Of a DNA stretch of 64,000 nt, positions 40,984 to 48,324 are shown piece after piece. How positions within the stretch are numbered: position 1 is the first letter of the stretch; the number at the start of each line of letters is the position of its first letter. The DNA lies in NCBI GenBank assembly GCA_001485605.1, contig FAON01000004.1:248001-312000 (forward strand). The letters are read 5' to 3'. The stretch is from Candidatus Kryptobacter tengchongensis (GTDB taxonomy: Bacteria > Bacteroidota > Ignavibacteria > Kryptoniales > Kryptoniaceae). Position numbers and translations under genes: made by a program. The notes under the pieces are model-generated. The model was not told where the DNA came from. It ran no database searches and worked only from the letters and a program-made list of their open reading frames with translations.

Positions 40984-41850
40984 ATGAAAAGAGAGATTTT
41001 ATTATCCCTTTCACTTATTTTATTTTTCGCTTTTTCATTTTCACAAAATCCAGAATGGATTAATTTCACTTATGGTAATTACATTGGGGCACTTGCGATT
41101 GAGGGAGAGTATATTTGGGTTGGGACAAGTGGTGGTTTGATTAAGTTAAATATGCTAACTGGTGAGAAGGTTACTTATAACAGGGCAAATTCAGGTCTGC
41201 CAGATAATTGGGTTTGGGCTGTTGCAATGGATGGGCAGGGAAACAAATGGATTGGGACAAATTGGGGATTAGCAAAGTTTGATGGAGTGAATTGGACAGT
41301 TTATAACACTTCAAATTCAGGTCTGCCAAGTAATTATGTTTTTGCTATTGCGATAGATGTGCAGGGGAACAAATGGATTGGGACATCAAATGGATTAGCA
41401 AAGTTTGATGGAGTGAATTGGACAGTTTATAACACTTCAAATTCAGGTCTGCCAAGTAATTATGTTTTTGCTATTGCGATAGATGTGCAGGGGAACAAAT
41501 GGATTGGGACAAGTGGGGGTCTTGCGGTATACAGGGAGGGTGGAGTGATACTTGATGTTTATGAGAAAGATAAAGAGATAACACCGAGAGAATTTGCATT
41601 ATATCAGAATTATCCAAATCCATTTAATCCATCAACTTTTATAATTTTTGATTTGCCGAGGGAAGCGAAAGTTAAGCTCGGTGTGTATGATGTTATGGGT
41701 AGGTTGGTGAGGGTTTTGGTTGATGAACAGATGCAAGCGGGCAGGTATAGAGTTGAGTTCAGGGGTGATGGATTGGCAAGTGGGGTTTATTTTTACAGGC
41801 TTGAGGCTGGTGGTTTTGTGAGTGTTAAGAAGATGGTTTTGGTTAAGTGA
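40984..41850 (+). CDS. Secreted propeller-repeat protein with T9SS sorting domain
   Basis: A 288-residue exported protein; I chose the ATG at 40984 because AAGGTGG lies five bases before it and a signal peptide (KREILLSLSLILFFAFSFSQ) begins there. Residues about 30-185 hold two-component-regulator-type propeller repeats (GNKWIGTxxGLAKFDG, NWTVYNTSNSGLPSNYV). Two 42-residue units are encoded by identical 120-base DNA. The C-terminus (about 205-288) is a type IX sorting domain with NYPNPFNPST, VYDVMGRLV and ending KKMVLVK. Three or four blades are far fewer than a closed propeller needs, so the protein is shortened or oligomeric. It lies inside the nested mobile-element region. Confidence 0.82.
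   Translation: MKREILLSLSLILFFAFSFSQNPEWINFTYGNYIGALAIEGEYIWVGTSGGLIKLNMLTGEKVTYNRANSGLPDNWVWAVAMDGQGNKWIGTNWGLAKFDGVNWTVYNTSNSGLPSNYVFAIAIDVQGNKWIGTSNGLAKFDGVNWTVYNTSNSGLPSNYVFAIAIDVQGNKWIGTSGGLAVYREGGVILDVYEKDKEITPREFALYQNYPNPFNPSTFIIFDLPREAKVKLGVYDVMGRLVRVLVDEQMQAGRYRVEFRGDGLASGVYFYRLEAGGFVSVKKMVLVK
41266..41511 (+). repeat. Tandem 126-bp coding repeat
   Basis: Positions 41266-41385 and 41392-41511 are identical over 120 bases, with a period of 126 bases (42 codons). A third, diverged unit lies just upstream (about 41177-41265). The repeat is in frame within the propeller gene. Confidence 0.92.
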
Positions 41851-42082
41851 CTCACCCCCTGTCCCCCTCTCTAAAATTAGAGAGGGGGAATTAAAGGGGG
41901 TGAGTTGAAAAATGACTTTTTGAAATCGTTTCTTACCCTTACAACTCTATCTATAAGAGAAGTGAAGAAGTTGACTCACCCCTTGCTAAAAATTGACTCA
42001 TCTCCTAACCCCCTCTCTATAAAATAGAGAGGGGGAATTAAAGGGGGTGAGTTGAAAAATGACTTTTTGAAATTGCTTCTCG
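41849..42082. repeat. Two palindromic intergenic repeats
   Basis: A 49-base stretch is identical at 41878-41926 and 42025-42073. In the first copy CTCACCCCCT (41851-41860) pairs with AGGGGGTGAG (41895-41904), and an inner perfect 12-bp stem CCCCCTCTCTAA/TTAGAGAGGGGG spans 41863-41888. The second copy has the same inner stem (42009-42035) with a weaker outer one. Partial copies occur at 41973-41985 and 42128-42152. The first copy begins on the stop codon of the propeller gene and could act as its terminator. Confidence 0.85.
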
Positions 42083-42244
42083 CCCACTAACCCTCTCTCT
42101 AAAATTGTAAAGGGGTAAAGAAATTGACTCACCCCCTGACCCTCTCTATAAAGAGGTTGTGTCGCAACCCCTTTTTTTATCACCAGTAAAATCTTCATAA
42201 ATTGATAACATAAATTACCAAATACATAATCAGGAGATAAAATC

Positions 42245-42300
42245 ATGCTAAACATCCGACCATATACTAACAAACAACAACTTTTATTTCCACTCCCCAA
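42245..42300 (+). pseudogene. Transposase start, remnant
   Basis: An AGGAG box about ten bases before ATG, then MLNIRPYTNKQQLLFPLP, which resembles the first residues of DDE transposases of the IS1182/DUF772 group. The reading breaks after about 18 codons where GC-rich repeat sequence begins. It suggests the parent of the MITE-like copies was an element of that group. The family call is tentative because the stretch is so short. Confidence 0.45.
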
Positions 42301-42402
42301 AGGGATCGTCCCTAAGGTCCAAAGGTCCTATGGACTCCTTAGGAGACCCTCCAAGGGAGTCCTTTCGGACCTTAGGGGGACCACTTCGTAGCTTCGCCGA
42401 CA
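42300..42402 (+). repeat. GC-rich inverted repeat, right copy
   Basis: AAGGGATCGTCCCTAAG (42300-42316) and AGCTTCGCCGA (42390-42400) are exact reverse complements of the left copy at 40698-40737. Between them are nested palindromes built from GGTCC/GGACC, AAGGTCC and CCTTAGG, so the whole stretch should fold strongly. Confidence 0.7.
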
Positions 42403-42455
42403 TATCATCCAGCAAAGCAAAATGGCTATTTTTAGCTAATTAAGACACAGCCTCC

Positions 42456-42690
42456 AGAGAGGGTAAGGGAGAAATTTGTTGGAAGAGATGCCAGAGATAG
42501 AGTTGCTGATAGACGCAACAGAACAAGAGAGGCGGAGACCGAAGGAAGGGAGAAAGAAGAGACATGTGATAAAGAGCCAAGTAGTTGTTGAGAAGAGAGA
42601 GGGGTTGATTTTGGATGTTTCAAATTGGATGGAAGGGGAATCAGATTTTCGGTGGGAGGTATCGTGGGAGTGGGAAGAGATATGAAGAGA
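42456..42690 (+). pseudogene. IS5-family transposase, C-terminal fragment
   Basis: Joined to the fragment at 40548, it reads on as ERVREKF, then after one shift LEEMPEIELLIDATEQ, KKRHVIKSQVVVEKREG and LILDVSNW. The Asp of IDATE corresponds to the first catalytic acidic residue of IS5-type DDE transposases. After about 42690 the frame is lost; the remaining sequence to the inverted repeat at 42823 shows no convincing coding. The joined reading supports a clean insertion between the two halves. Confidence 0.75.
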
Positions 42691-42887
42691 TGGTAAAATT
42701 GTTGCCAAGATTGGTGAACATGGAGTAGATGAGGAGGGATGGGGGATGGAATGGATGATGTGAAAGAAAAAGGAGAAGAAAGTTGACAGAGAAAAGGTAG
42801 GGGAATGATTATTTTGCTATCACGCAAGAAGTTTAAAGATGGCTTCTTTATGTTTCGCCTTTCAAGGATGGTGATGGAAAAATTATT

Positions 42888-42910
42888 AGCCCGCCCAAAT
42901 TGGGCGGGCT
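42888..42910 (-). terminator. Terminator after the TonB receptor gene
   Basis: An 11-bp stem AGCCCGCCCAA/TTGGGCGGGCT with almost no loop, followed on the minus strand by AATAATTTTT. It lies 31 bases past the receptor stop codon. Confidence 0.85.
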
Positions 42911-42940
42911 TATGAAAAACATATTTTACTTCAATCTAAA

Positions 42941-45109
42941 TCAAAACAATACATGATAAACCAAACTGATATTTCTTCCAGGCATCGGTGCAAAATTCTT
43001 TATCCTTGAGAGATGGTCATAGTATGTCTTGTTCATTAAATTCTCAACATTCAAATTTATCTCATGAGCAAGCCCAGAGAAAGGCAACCTGAATCCAAGA
43101 TGCAAATTAACAATCGTATAACCAGATGTCCTGGTTTCTTCAGGTGCAACTTTATTTTGCGATGAAACTGCTTTAACCTCAATCCCAAAGTTATATCTGC
43201 TTGTTCTATACTCAATCCCCGCTATCATCCGAAGCGGTGGAATCATAGGTAAATACTCGTTTGTCTCTCTTTTCCTTCCCTCAACATAATCAAAAAGTAG
43301 AGAGGTGTTTAAATTTTTAAATAATTCACGCTCAATCTTTATCTCAAATCCACGCAAGATAGCATTCGCTGAAGTGTATTCATAAATTGGAAGACTTGAT
43401 ACAGAATCAATCTCCCCAGTTGGGGTTGCATAAATATAATTATCAATGTAATTTACAAAACCTGAGATTTCCGCATTCGTCTTGGATGTAAGCAATTTAA
43501 ATGAAAGATCAAATTCGTTTGATACCTCCACTCTTAAATTCGGGTTCCCAACTTCAAAGCTCATCGTCCCAAGATGTGGTCCATAGGCAAAAAGCTCTTG
43601 AAGAGCGGGGACTCTGAAACCACGAGAAAAATTGAAAGATATAACCGCTGGGTCAGTCACCTTATAAATCAGACCAACTGAACTTGACAAAACATTAAAA
43701 TTCTTTTTCTGCGCTGGCAAACTTTCAAATTCTTTTGACTTAACAGATGCCAAATCATATCTTATACCTGCTTGCAAATTCAATCTTTTAATTTCAATCT
43801 CTTCGTAAAAAATCAAAGACGCAAGATAAAGCCCAGCATCGGCGAAAAACTTCTCTTCCCCAACTGTGTTGTAATTTTGATATAAAAAGCTAAACCCAAA
43901 CATACCCGAGAGATTACCTACCTTCCCATGCTTTAACTTTAAATCAGCTCCGCTGTTTTTTATTTTTATATGCGTCGCAACCTCACCATCTTCTATCTCT
44001 TTATGATCGTAATCAGTTTGACTTAGCATCAATTCAACTCCTTGAATCATTGGACTTTCAAACTTAATATCCGATTTAAACGCAAGCCTATTTCTATTAA
44101 TCTTAAATCTTGGCTCTTCATCTTCCTCCGTTGGTATTCCATAATTTCCTTGAAAATTTCTAAATGATAGACCTACACTTGCATTTTTAATATGATAAGC
44201 AAGCCCAAATGCAGAGGTTAGATTTTCAGTATCAGTGTTTTTGAGAGTTTTGATCGGCGTTTTCGTATCTCCACTTTTTCTATACCCAAATTCACCTCTT
44301 ACGCCGAAATTTTTAATTCCATAATCAATTGCACCAGATCCCGCTAAAGATGAATTAACAGTTGCGCCATTGAACCTAAATGAACCTCTCAATTTATCGT
44401 GCACAGTTTTTGGTATATCCTCGGTAATTATATTTATCAAGCCACCGACAGAATTAACGCCATAAAACAAACTTGCTGGACCACGAACTATCTCAACTCT
44501 TTCCAACGAAACGGGATCAAACGAAATAGCATGGTCAGCAGATAAATCTGAGGCATCCCCAATTCTCACCCCGTTATCAAGGATAAGAATTCTCGTCCCT
44601 GTTAAACCGCGAATCACAGGTCGCCCAACGAATGATCCATTGTATTCAAGATTTACCCCCGGCTCATAAGAAAGCGTCTTCGCAATGTTATCCCCTAATC
44701 TTAACCCAAGTTTATCCTCATCAAGAACAGCAACTGGCTGATATATCTCAAAAGCACTTCTTTCATACATTGACCCTGTCACAACAACTCCAGGAAGTGA
44801 AATGACTGTTTGTTCAAGTTCAATGCTCACTTCAACTGTTTCTCCATCACTCACATTTATTCTTTTTCTAAATTTCTTATAACCAATGTAACTTACTTCA
44901 ATTGTGTATTCACCACTTGGCACTTTGTCAATAATAAAACTTCCATCAAATTTAGTTATTGTTCCCTTTTTAAGTTCAATTAAATGAACATCCGCTGAGG
45001 GCAATGGTTCATGATTTGCCTTATCTATAACTTTTCCTTTTATTGTCCCTTGTGAAATTAAACTTGTATAAAATCCCAAAATAAGGACAAAAATTGCAAT
45101 TATACGCAT
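42941..45109 (-). CDS. TonB-dependent receptor, ZnuD-like (probable metal uptake)
   Basis: A 722-residue outer-membrane receptor. After a signal peptide (about 1-19) comes a CarboxypepD_reg-like beta-sandwich (about 20-110, GTIKGKVIDKANHEPLPSADV). The plug domain follows (about 115-230) with RPVIRGLTGTRILILDNG, DLSADHAISFDP and IVRGPASLFYGVNSVGGLIN, and then a 22-strand type barrel ending in NISLVYHVLF. The DHA(V/I)..DP and RGPA.L.YG motif pair resembles ZnuD-type zinc receptors. A small His/Cys-containing protein is encoded 70 bases upstream. Zinc or copper uptake is therefore a fair inference; the substrate is not proven. Confidence 0.85.
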   Translation of the reverse strand: MRIIAIFVLILGFYTSLISQGTIKGKVIDKANHEPLPSADVHLIELKKGTITKFDGSFIIDKVPSGEYTIEVSYIGYKKFRKRINVSDGETVEVSIELEQTVISLPGVVVTGSMYERSAFEIYQPVAVLDEDKLGLRLGDNIAKTLSYEPGVNLEYNGSFVGRPVIRGLTGTRILILDNGVRIGDASDLSADHAISFDPVSLERVEIVRGPASLFYGVNSVGGLINIITEDIPKTVHDKLRGSFRFNGATVNSSLAGSGAIDYGIKNFGVRGEFGYRKSGDTKTPIKTLKNTDTENLTSAFGLAYHIKNASVGLSFRNFQGNYGIPTEEDEEPRFKINRNRLAFKSDIKFESPMIQGVELMLSQTDYDHKEIEDGEVATHIKIKNSGADLKLKHGKVGNLSGMFGFSFLYQNYNTVGEEKFFADAGLYLASLIFYEEIEIKRLNLQAGIRYDLASVKSKEFESLPAQKKNFNVLSSSVGLIYKVTDPAVISFNFSRGFRVPALQELFAYGPHLGTMSFEVGNPNLRVEVSNEFDLSFKLLTSKTNAEISGFVNYIDNYIYATPTGEIDSVSSLPIYEYTSANAILRGFEIKIERELFKNLNTSLLFDYVEGRKRETNEYLPMIPPLRMIAGIEYRTSRYNFGIEVKAVSSQNKVAPEETRTSGYTIVNLHLGFRLPFSGLAHEINLNVENLMNKTYYDHLSRIKNFAPMPGRNISLVYHVLF

Positions 45110-45178
45110 AGCACCTCATGAAATTTTAGTTTTTAAAAATTTACAGTTCAACTTGAAGGAAAAGAGAGAACTAAAGGC

Positions 45179-45508
45179 TTATAATAAAACTGGCGGGGCA
45201 CGCTTTGAAATGAAAAGATGCGGTAAAAATTTAAACGGGATCAAATCTTCAAAAATGAACACATTCAAGGACAAAGTGAATAAGTATAACCCATACCCCT
45301 TTGTAAAGATATGATTTGAACTTAAATGAGAAATAAAGCAAGCAAAATCAGAATTTAAATCAGGGTAAAATTTATGTCCTATGCAATTATGTTCGCTTAT
45401 TTGCTTAAAGCCAAAGTTTAAATGCAGATGAAAATTAAAACTAGCATATATAACCCAAGCCAAATAAATCAGAAAAGTTAACAATATGTAAAAACTTCTC
45501 CTTCGCAA
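45179..45508 (-). CDS. Small membrane/periplasmic protein with RAPP tail, partner of the TonB receptor
   Basis: A 109-residue protein with one N-terminal hydrophobic helix (about 7-24), several His and Cys (HLHL, SEHNCIGH, DFACFISHLSSNH) and a C-terminal KRAPPVLL. Small proteins with His/Cys clusters and an R-[AG]-P-P end (DUF2946-like) often sit beside metal-related TonB receptors. It lies directly upstream of the ZnuD-like receptor in the same direction. A role in metal sensing or handover is inferred. The family match is by pattern only. Confidence 0.55.
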   Translation of the reverse strand: MRRRSFYILLTFLIYLAWVIYASFNFHLHLNFGFKQISEHNCIGHKFYPDLNSDFACFISHLSSNHIFTKGYGLYLFTLSLNVFIFEDLIPFKFLPHLFISKRAPPVLL

Positions 45509-45583
45509 TTCAAACAGGCGATTTATTTTTCATATTTAAATAACGAGCGATCTTAAAAATTTAGTTCCAGCTCAATTCTACTT

Positions 45584-46507
45584 CTAAATAAAACCGAGTA
45601 AACGCTTTATATTCCCCGATAAAATTTTCTGAATTTCATCTGACGATAAGCCAAGTTTATCAAATATCTCCAGCTGTTGATTTAATATATCAACCCTATA
45701 TCCCCGTGGGAAAATTCCGCTATCTGTCCCGAAAATAATTCTATCAACGCCGAAAATTTCCAATGTTTTTGCGAAGACAGTTTTAAGATCAATTTGATAC
45801 GGTAAAACCCTTATCCAGGAGTTTGAGCTTGATGTATCAACATAAACATTTCTACACTGCAACCCAAGCATTAAAACCTCTTGAAAATATCCAGCCCCAA
45901 AATGCGGTATTATGAAGTTAACATCTGGATGTCTAACTGCGATTCTATGAAGATCAGTTGGATTACTGTAAGTTCCATCTATTTGATCTCTAACACCTAT
46001 AGCCTCACGAACTGGAATTTTTAAAATCCCAAAATGCGTAAAAACAACAAGATGATACTCCTCCGCAATTAGATAAATTCTTTCAAGCAATTCATCGTAA
46101 ACATGGATATGATAAAGAGCAGGAAATAAAATCATCCCTCTCATCCCCATATTCTCAACGGCGTGCTTTACCTCTGAATCCACATTTTCAGCAAACGGGT
46201 TTAAGGTGAAGAAACCAACAAATTTATCTGGAAATGCAGATATTGCAGTTGACACCGAAACTGTGTCCTCCGGGATGCTCGCAAAAAGAACAAGTTTTGA
46301 AATACCATATTTCTCCATTTCATCAATCCATCGCCTTGCAAGCTGCACAGGGCTAACAGGTGGAGTTTCTATGCCATATCTTTCTCTAAGAAAAGTAAAC
46401 TCCTCATTCAGCGGTGTTTCCTTTCCCTTCATCCTTATCAGGGTTTTAAAAAAATTGAAGGAGAAAAAGTGAACATGCGCATCCCAAATCTCAAATCCTT
46501 CGGTCAT
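45584..46507 (-). CDS. Amidohydrolase (Amidohydro_2 family)
   Basis: A 307-residue TIM-barrel metal hydrolase. It has the HxH motif DAHVHFF near the start, His in FTHFG, His in IIPHFGAGYF and the final Asp in FGTDSGIFPRG, the metal-site set of the Amidohydro_2 (ACMSD-like) family. I chose the ATG at 46507 (MTEGFEIWDAHVH), since only a TTG at 46549 lies upstream in frame. It has no signal peptide. Substrate cannot be told; family members include decarboxylases and hydrolases of small cyclic acids. It is isolated between the TonB region and the greA terminator. Confidence 0.85.
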   Translation of the reverse strand: MTEGFEIWDAHVHFFSFNFFKTLIRMKGKETPLNEEFTFLRERYGIETPPVSPVQLARRWIDEMEKYGISKLVLFASIPEDTVSVSTAISAFPDKFVGFFTLNPFAENVDSEVKHAVENMGMRGMILFPALYHIHVYDELLERIYLIAEEYHLVVFTHFGILKIPVREAIGVRDQIDGTYSNPTDLHRIAVRHPDVNFIIPHFGAGYFQEVLMLGLQCRNVYVDTSSSNSWIRVLPYQIDLKTVFAKTLEIFGVDRIIFGTDSGIFPRGYRVDILNQQLEIFDKLGLSSDEIQKILSGNIKRLLGFI

Positions 46508-46618
46508 TTGTCGTTCCGAATAAATTTTTACGCAATTTAAAAATACCAAAATTCCCCTTACATTTCAACTAATCCTTTAAAAAGGACATATTTGAAAAGT
46601 CGCCTTAAAAATAAAAAA

Positions 46619-46652
46619 GACCGCTGGCGCTCGGGGACACACGCCAGCGATC
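46619..46652 (-). terminator. Terminator after greA
   Basis: An 8-bp perfect core stem CGCTGGCG/CGCCAGCG with a 12-base loop, followed on the minus strand by GTCTTTTTTATTTTT. It is about 125 bases past the greA stop and ends the ribBA-tldD-GH113-greA series. The remaining bases to 46779 hold nothing I recognise. Confidence 0.85.
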
Positions 46653-46778
46653 TCGGCGGGAAAGGAAACGGGGATGATTATGCTTCTCATTGCTAATATA
46701 ATAAATTCAGAAACATTTGTCAAGAGTTTTATTGAACTTAATGCCCAACTTTAAAAAATCTTTATTCCATAAATTGAC

Positions 46779-47264
46779 CTACAGCCGATTTATCTCAAGT
46801 ATTTTATACCTCACAATTCCAGCAGGGACTTTAACCTCAACAACATCTCCAACCCGCTTCCCCAACAAACCTTTCCCAATCGGGGATTGAACCGAAACCT
46901 TTTTCTCAGCTGAATTCGCCTCTTGCGATGAAACGATTGTGTATTCAATTATTTGATTTGTATTGAGATTTAAAACCTTAACCTTTGAATACAAATAAAC
47001 CTTATCTGCTGGCAAATTCTTTGTATCTATCACCTTCGCCCTTGCAAGTGTCTCCTCCAGTTTTTGAATTTTCAATTCAAGAATTTCTTGCTCTTGCTTC
47101 GCCGTTTCATATTCCGAATTTTCAGAGATATCACCATGAGCTCTTGCCTCTGCTATTTTCATAGCTATTTCAGCCCTTCCCTTCGTTTTAAGCTCCGCTA
47201 ATTCCCTGCGGAGTTCCTCGTATTTCTCCCTTGATAAGTAAATTACTTCCTTCTTATCCGCCAT
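46779..47264 (-). CDS. greA: Transcription elongation factor GreA
   Basis: A 161-residue protein with the N-terminal coiled coil (LSREKYEELRRELAELKTKGR, then ISENSEYETAKQEQEILELKIQKLEE) carrying the acidic tip (GDISENSEY). The C-terminal FKBP-like domain includes SPIGKGLLGKRVGDVVEVKVP. It rescues backtracked RNA polymerase by stimulating transcript cleavage. It is the last gene before the strong terminator at 46619 and lies 10 bases after the GH113-like gene. Confidence 0.96.
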   Translation of the reverse strand: MADKKEVIYLSREKYEELRRELAELKTKGRAEIAMKIAEARAHGDISENSEYETAKQEQEILELKIQKLEETLARAKVIDTKNLPADKVYLYSKVKVLNLNTNQIIEYTIVSSQEANSAEKKVSVQSPIGKGLLGKRVGDVVEVKVPAGIVRYKILEINRL

Positions 47265-47274
47265 CTCTAAATCA

Positions 47275-48324
47275 CTAAATTTTGTTTTTACTCAAAACTT
47301 GTTGCCTCAACCAATGTTCCTTAATAGTTTCAAATGCTGGTTTCCCATAAGGAGAAAAACCAGTTTTCAATGAGTCGGATTTCAAATTGGCATCCCAATT
47401 CCAAAAAAATATACCATCAACAAAATCAATATGTGAAATAATATCAAGTGCAACTTTATAACACAAATTCTGCTCCTCAAAATCAATAACCTCACCCTCC
47501 TTCCACGGTCTCATACTTGCTCCATCCGTTGATGGATACCCAATTTCCGTAAAAATTAACTTCTTACTCCCGTGATTTTCAGTAAACCAACTTTTCAAAT
47601 CATTCAAATATGGTTGCCATCCAAGAACAATTTCATCATAAACAGGATCAGGTTTATTTGACACAGGAGCAAAAAAATCTATGCCAACATAATCAATTTT
47701 ATCCCAAAATGAAACATCTCTATATTCATCAAAATTTGATGCGTAAATGATTTTACCATTGTAGATTTCCCTAACACTATCAATCAACTCCGACCACAAC
47801 TTTAACTCTTGGCTTAACGAAGAAAGTTCCGTTCCAATGCAAAACATTTCAACACCCAGCATTTCACACAGCCTCGCATAGTTTAAAACATACTTTGAAT
47901 AATTCCTAAACCATGCAGAAACATCAAATGGTTTTATCTTCGTCCTTGATACTCCATCATATGTATCAAGATGAATTTTCAACATAACCCCGAAATTCTT
48001 ATCATGCGCATATTGAATAATTTGCGATACTGAATAAAGGCTTGGCGTTTTATTTGGATCTTCAATTATGAGCGTATCTTCTGGATTTTTTTGATAGAGC
48101 GTAACAACAATTGAAACCCAATTTGCTCCACAAGTGGACATTGTATCAAAAGAACTTTTCGCATAAGTTGTGCCATATTCAGTTCTTCTCCATGACACAA
48201 AGTTAAAACCTCTTTTATAAATTTGAACTCTCTCCTTTATCGTTTCATCTTTGATGTTAACGACAAAATTACATCCATAGATAATAAAAAAGAACAAAAC
48301 AAAATTTTTTAAACCCGTCTTCAT
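47275..48324 (-). CDS. GH113-like glycoside hydrolase lipoprotein
   Basis: A 349-residue protein with a short lipoprotein-type signal (IIYGC, Cys18). It has a TIM-barrel pattern, starting KRGFNFVSWRRTEYGTTYA. Acid/base Glu166 in GTELSS and nucleophile Glu260 in FTEIGYPS fit clan GH-A enzymes of the GH113 (beta-mannanase-like) group, as does the late WNWDANL. The probable location is the periplasmic or outer face of a membrane, acting on a mannan-like or other beta-glycan. Its ATG overlaps the tldD stop (TGATG). Substrate specificity is inferred from family only. Confidence 0.75.
   Translation of the reverse strand: MKTGLKNFVLFFFIIYGCNFVVNIKDETIKERVQIYKRGFNFVSWRRTEYGTTYAKSSFDTMSTCGANWVSIVVTLYQKNPEDTLIIEDPNKTPSLYSVSQIIQYAHDKNFGVMLKIHLDTYDGVSRTKIKPFDVSAWFRNYSKYVLNYARLCEMLGVEMFCIGTELSSLSQELKLWSELIDSVREIYNGKIIYASNFDEYRDVSFWDKIDYVGIDFFAPVSNKPDPVYDEIVLGWQPYLNDLKSWFTENHGSKKLIFTEIGYPSTDGASMRPWKEGEVIDFEEQNLCYKVALDIISHIDFVDGIFFWNWDANLKSDSLKTGFSPYGKPAFETIKEHWLRQQVLSKNKI

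Larger units (their letters stand above)
42153..42454 (+). mobile_element. MITE-like element, copy 2 (302 bp, internally rearranged)
   Basis: Left end GAGGTTGTGTC (42153-42163) and right end GACACAGCCTC (42444-42454); the ends match copy 1. Unlike copy 1 it keeps the first codons of a transposase (ATG at 42245) and then GC-rich palindromic sequence (42300-42402). Immediately outside the right end AGAGAG (42456-42461) repeats the AGAGAG left of copy 1 (40544-40549), consistent with a target duplication around the whole 40549-42454 unit. Confidence 0.68.
40146..42833 (+). mobile_element. IS5-type insertion sequence relic, split by a nested insertion
   Basis: Terminal inverted repeats AACTTCTTGCG (40146-40156) and CGCAAGAAGTT (42823-42833), each followed inward after two bases by ATAGC or its complement. 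Between them lie the N-terminal half (from 40229) and part of the C-terminal half (to about 42690) of one transposase, separated by a 1.9-kb segment (40549-42454). Removing that segment gives an element of about 780 bp, within the size range of small IS5-group elements. It is not functional: several frameshifts and a degenerate 3' part are visible. Confidence 0.75.

Noticed and set aside
41849-42082. CRISPR array
   Set aside because: There are only two full repeat copies, they are long perfect palindromes, the interval is not spacer-like and no cas gene is present.
41998-42300. Open frame on the minus strand across the repeat region
   Set aside because: It runs through palindromic repeats and MITE ends, has no recognisable protein pattern and is explained by repeat sequence.
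42432-42827. Two overlapping Ser/Pro/Leu-rich minus-strand frames
   Set aside because: They are the complement of purine-rich transposase remnant sequence; the plus strand gives the recognisable IS5-type reading.
45179-45508. Treating the 109-residue frame as a chance frame
   Set aside because: I kept it as a gene because of its membrane helix, His/Cys pattern, RAPP tail and position before a metal-type receptor, but with moderate confidence.
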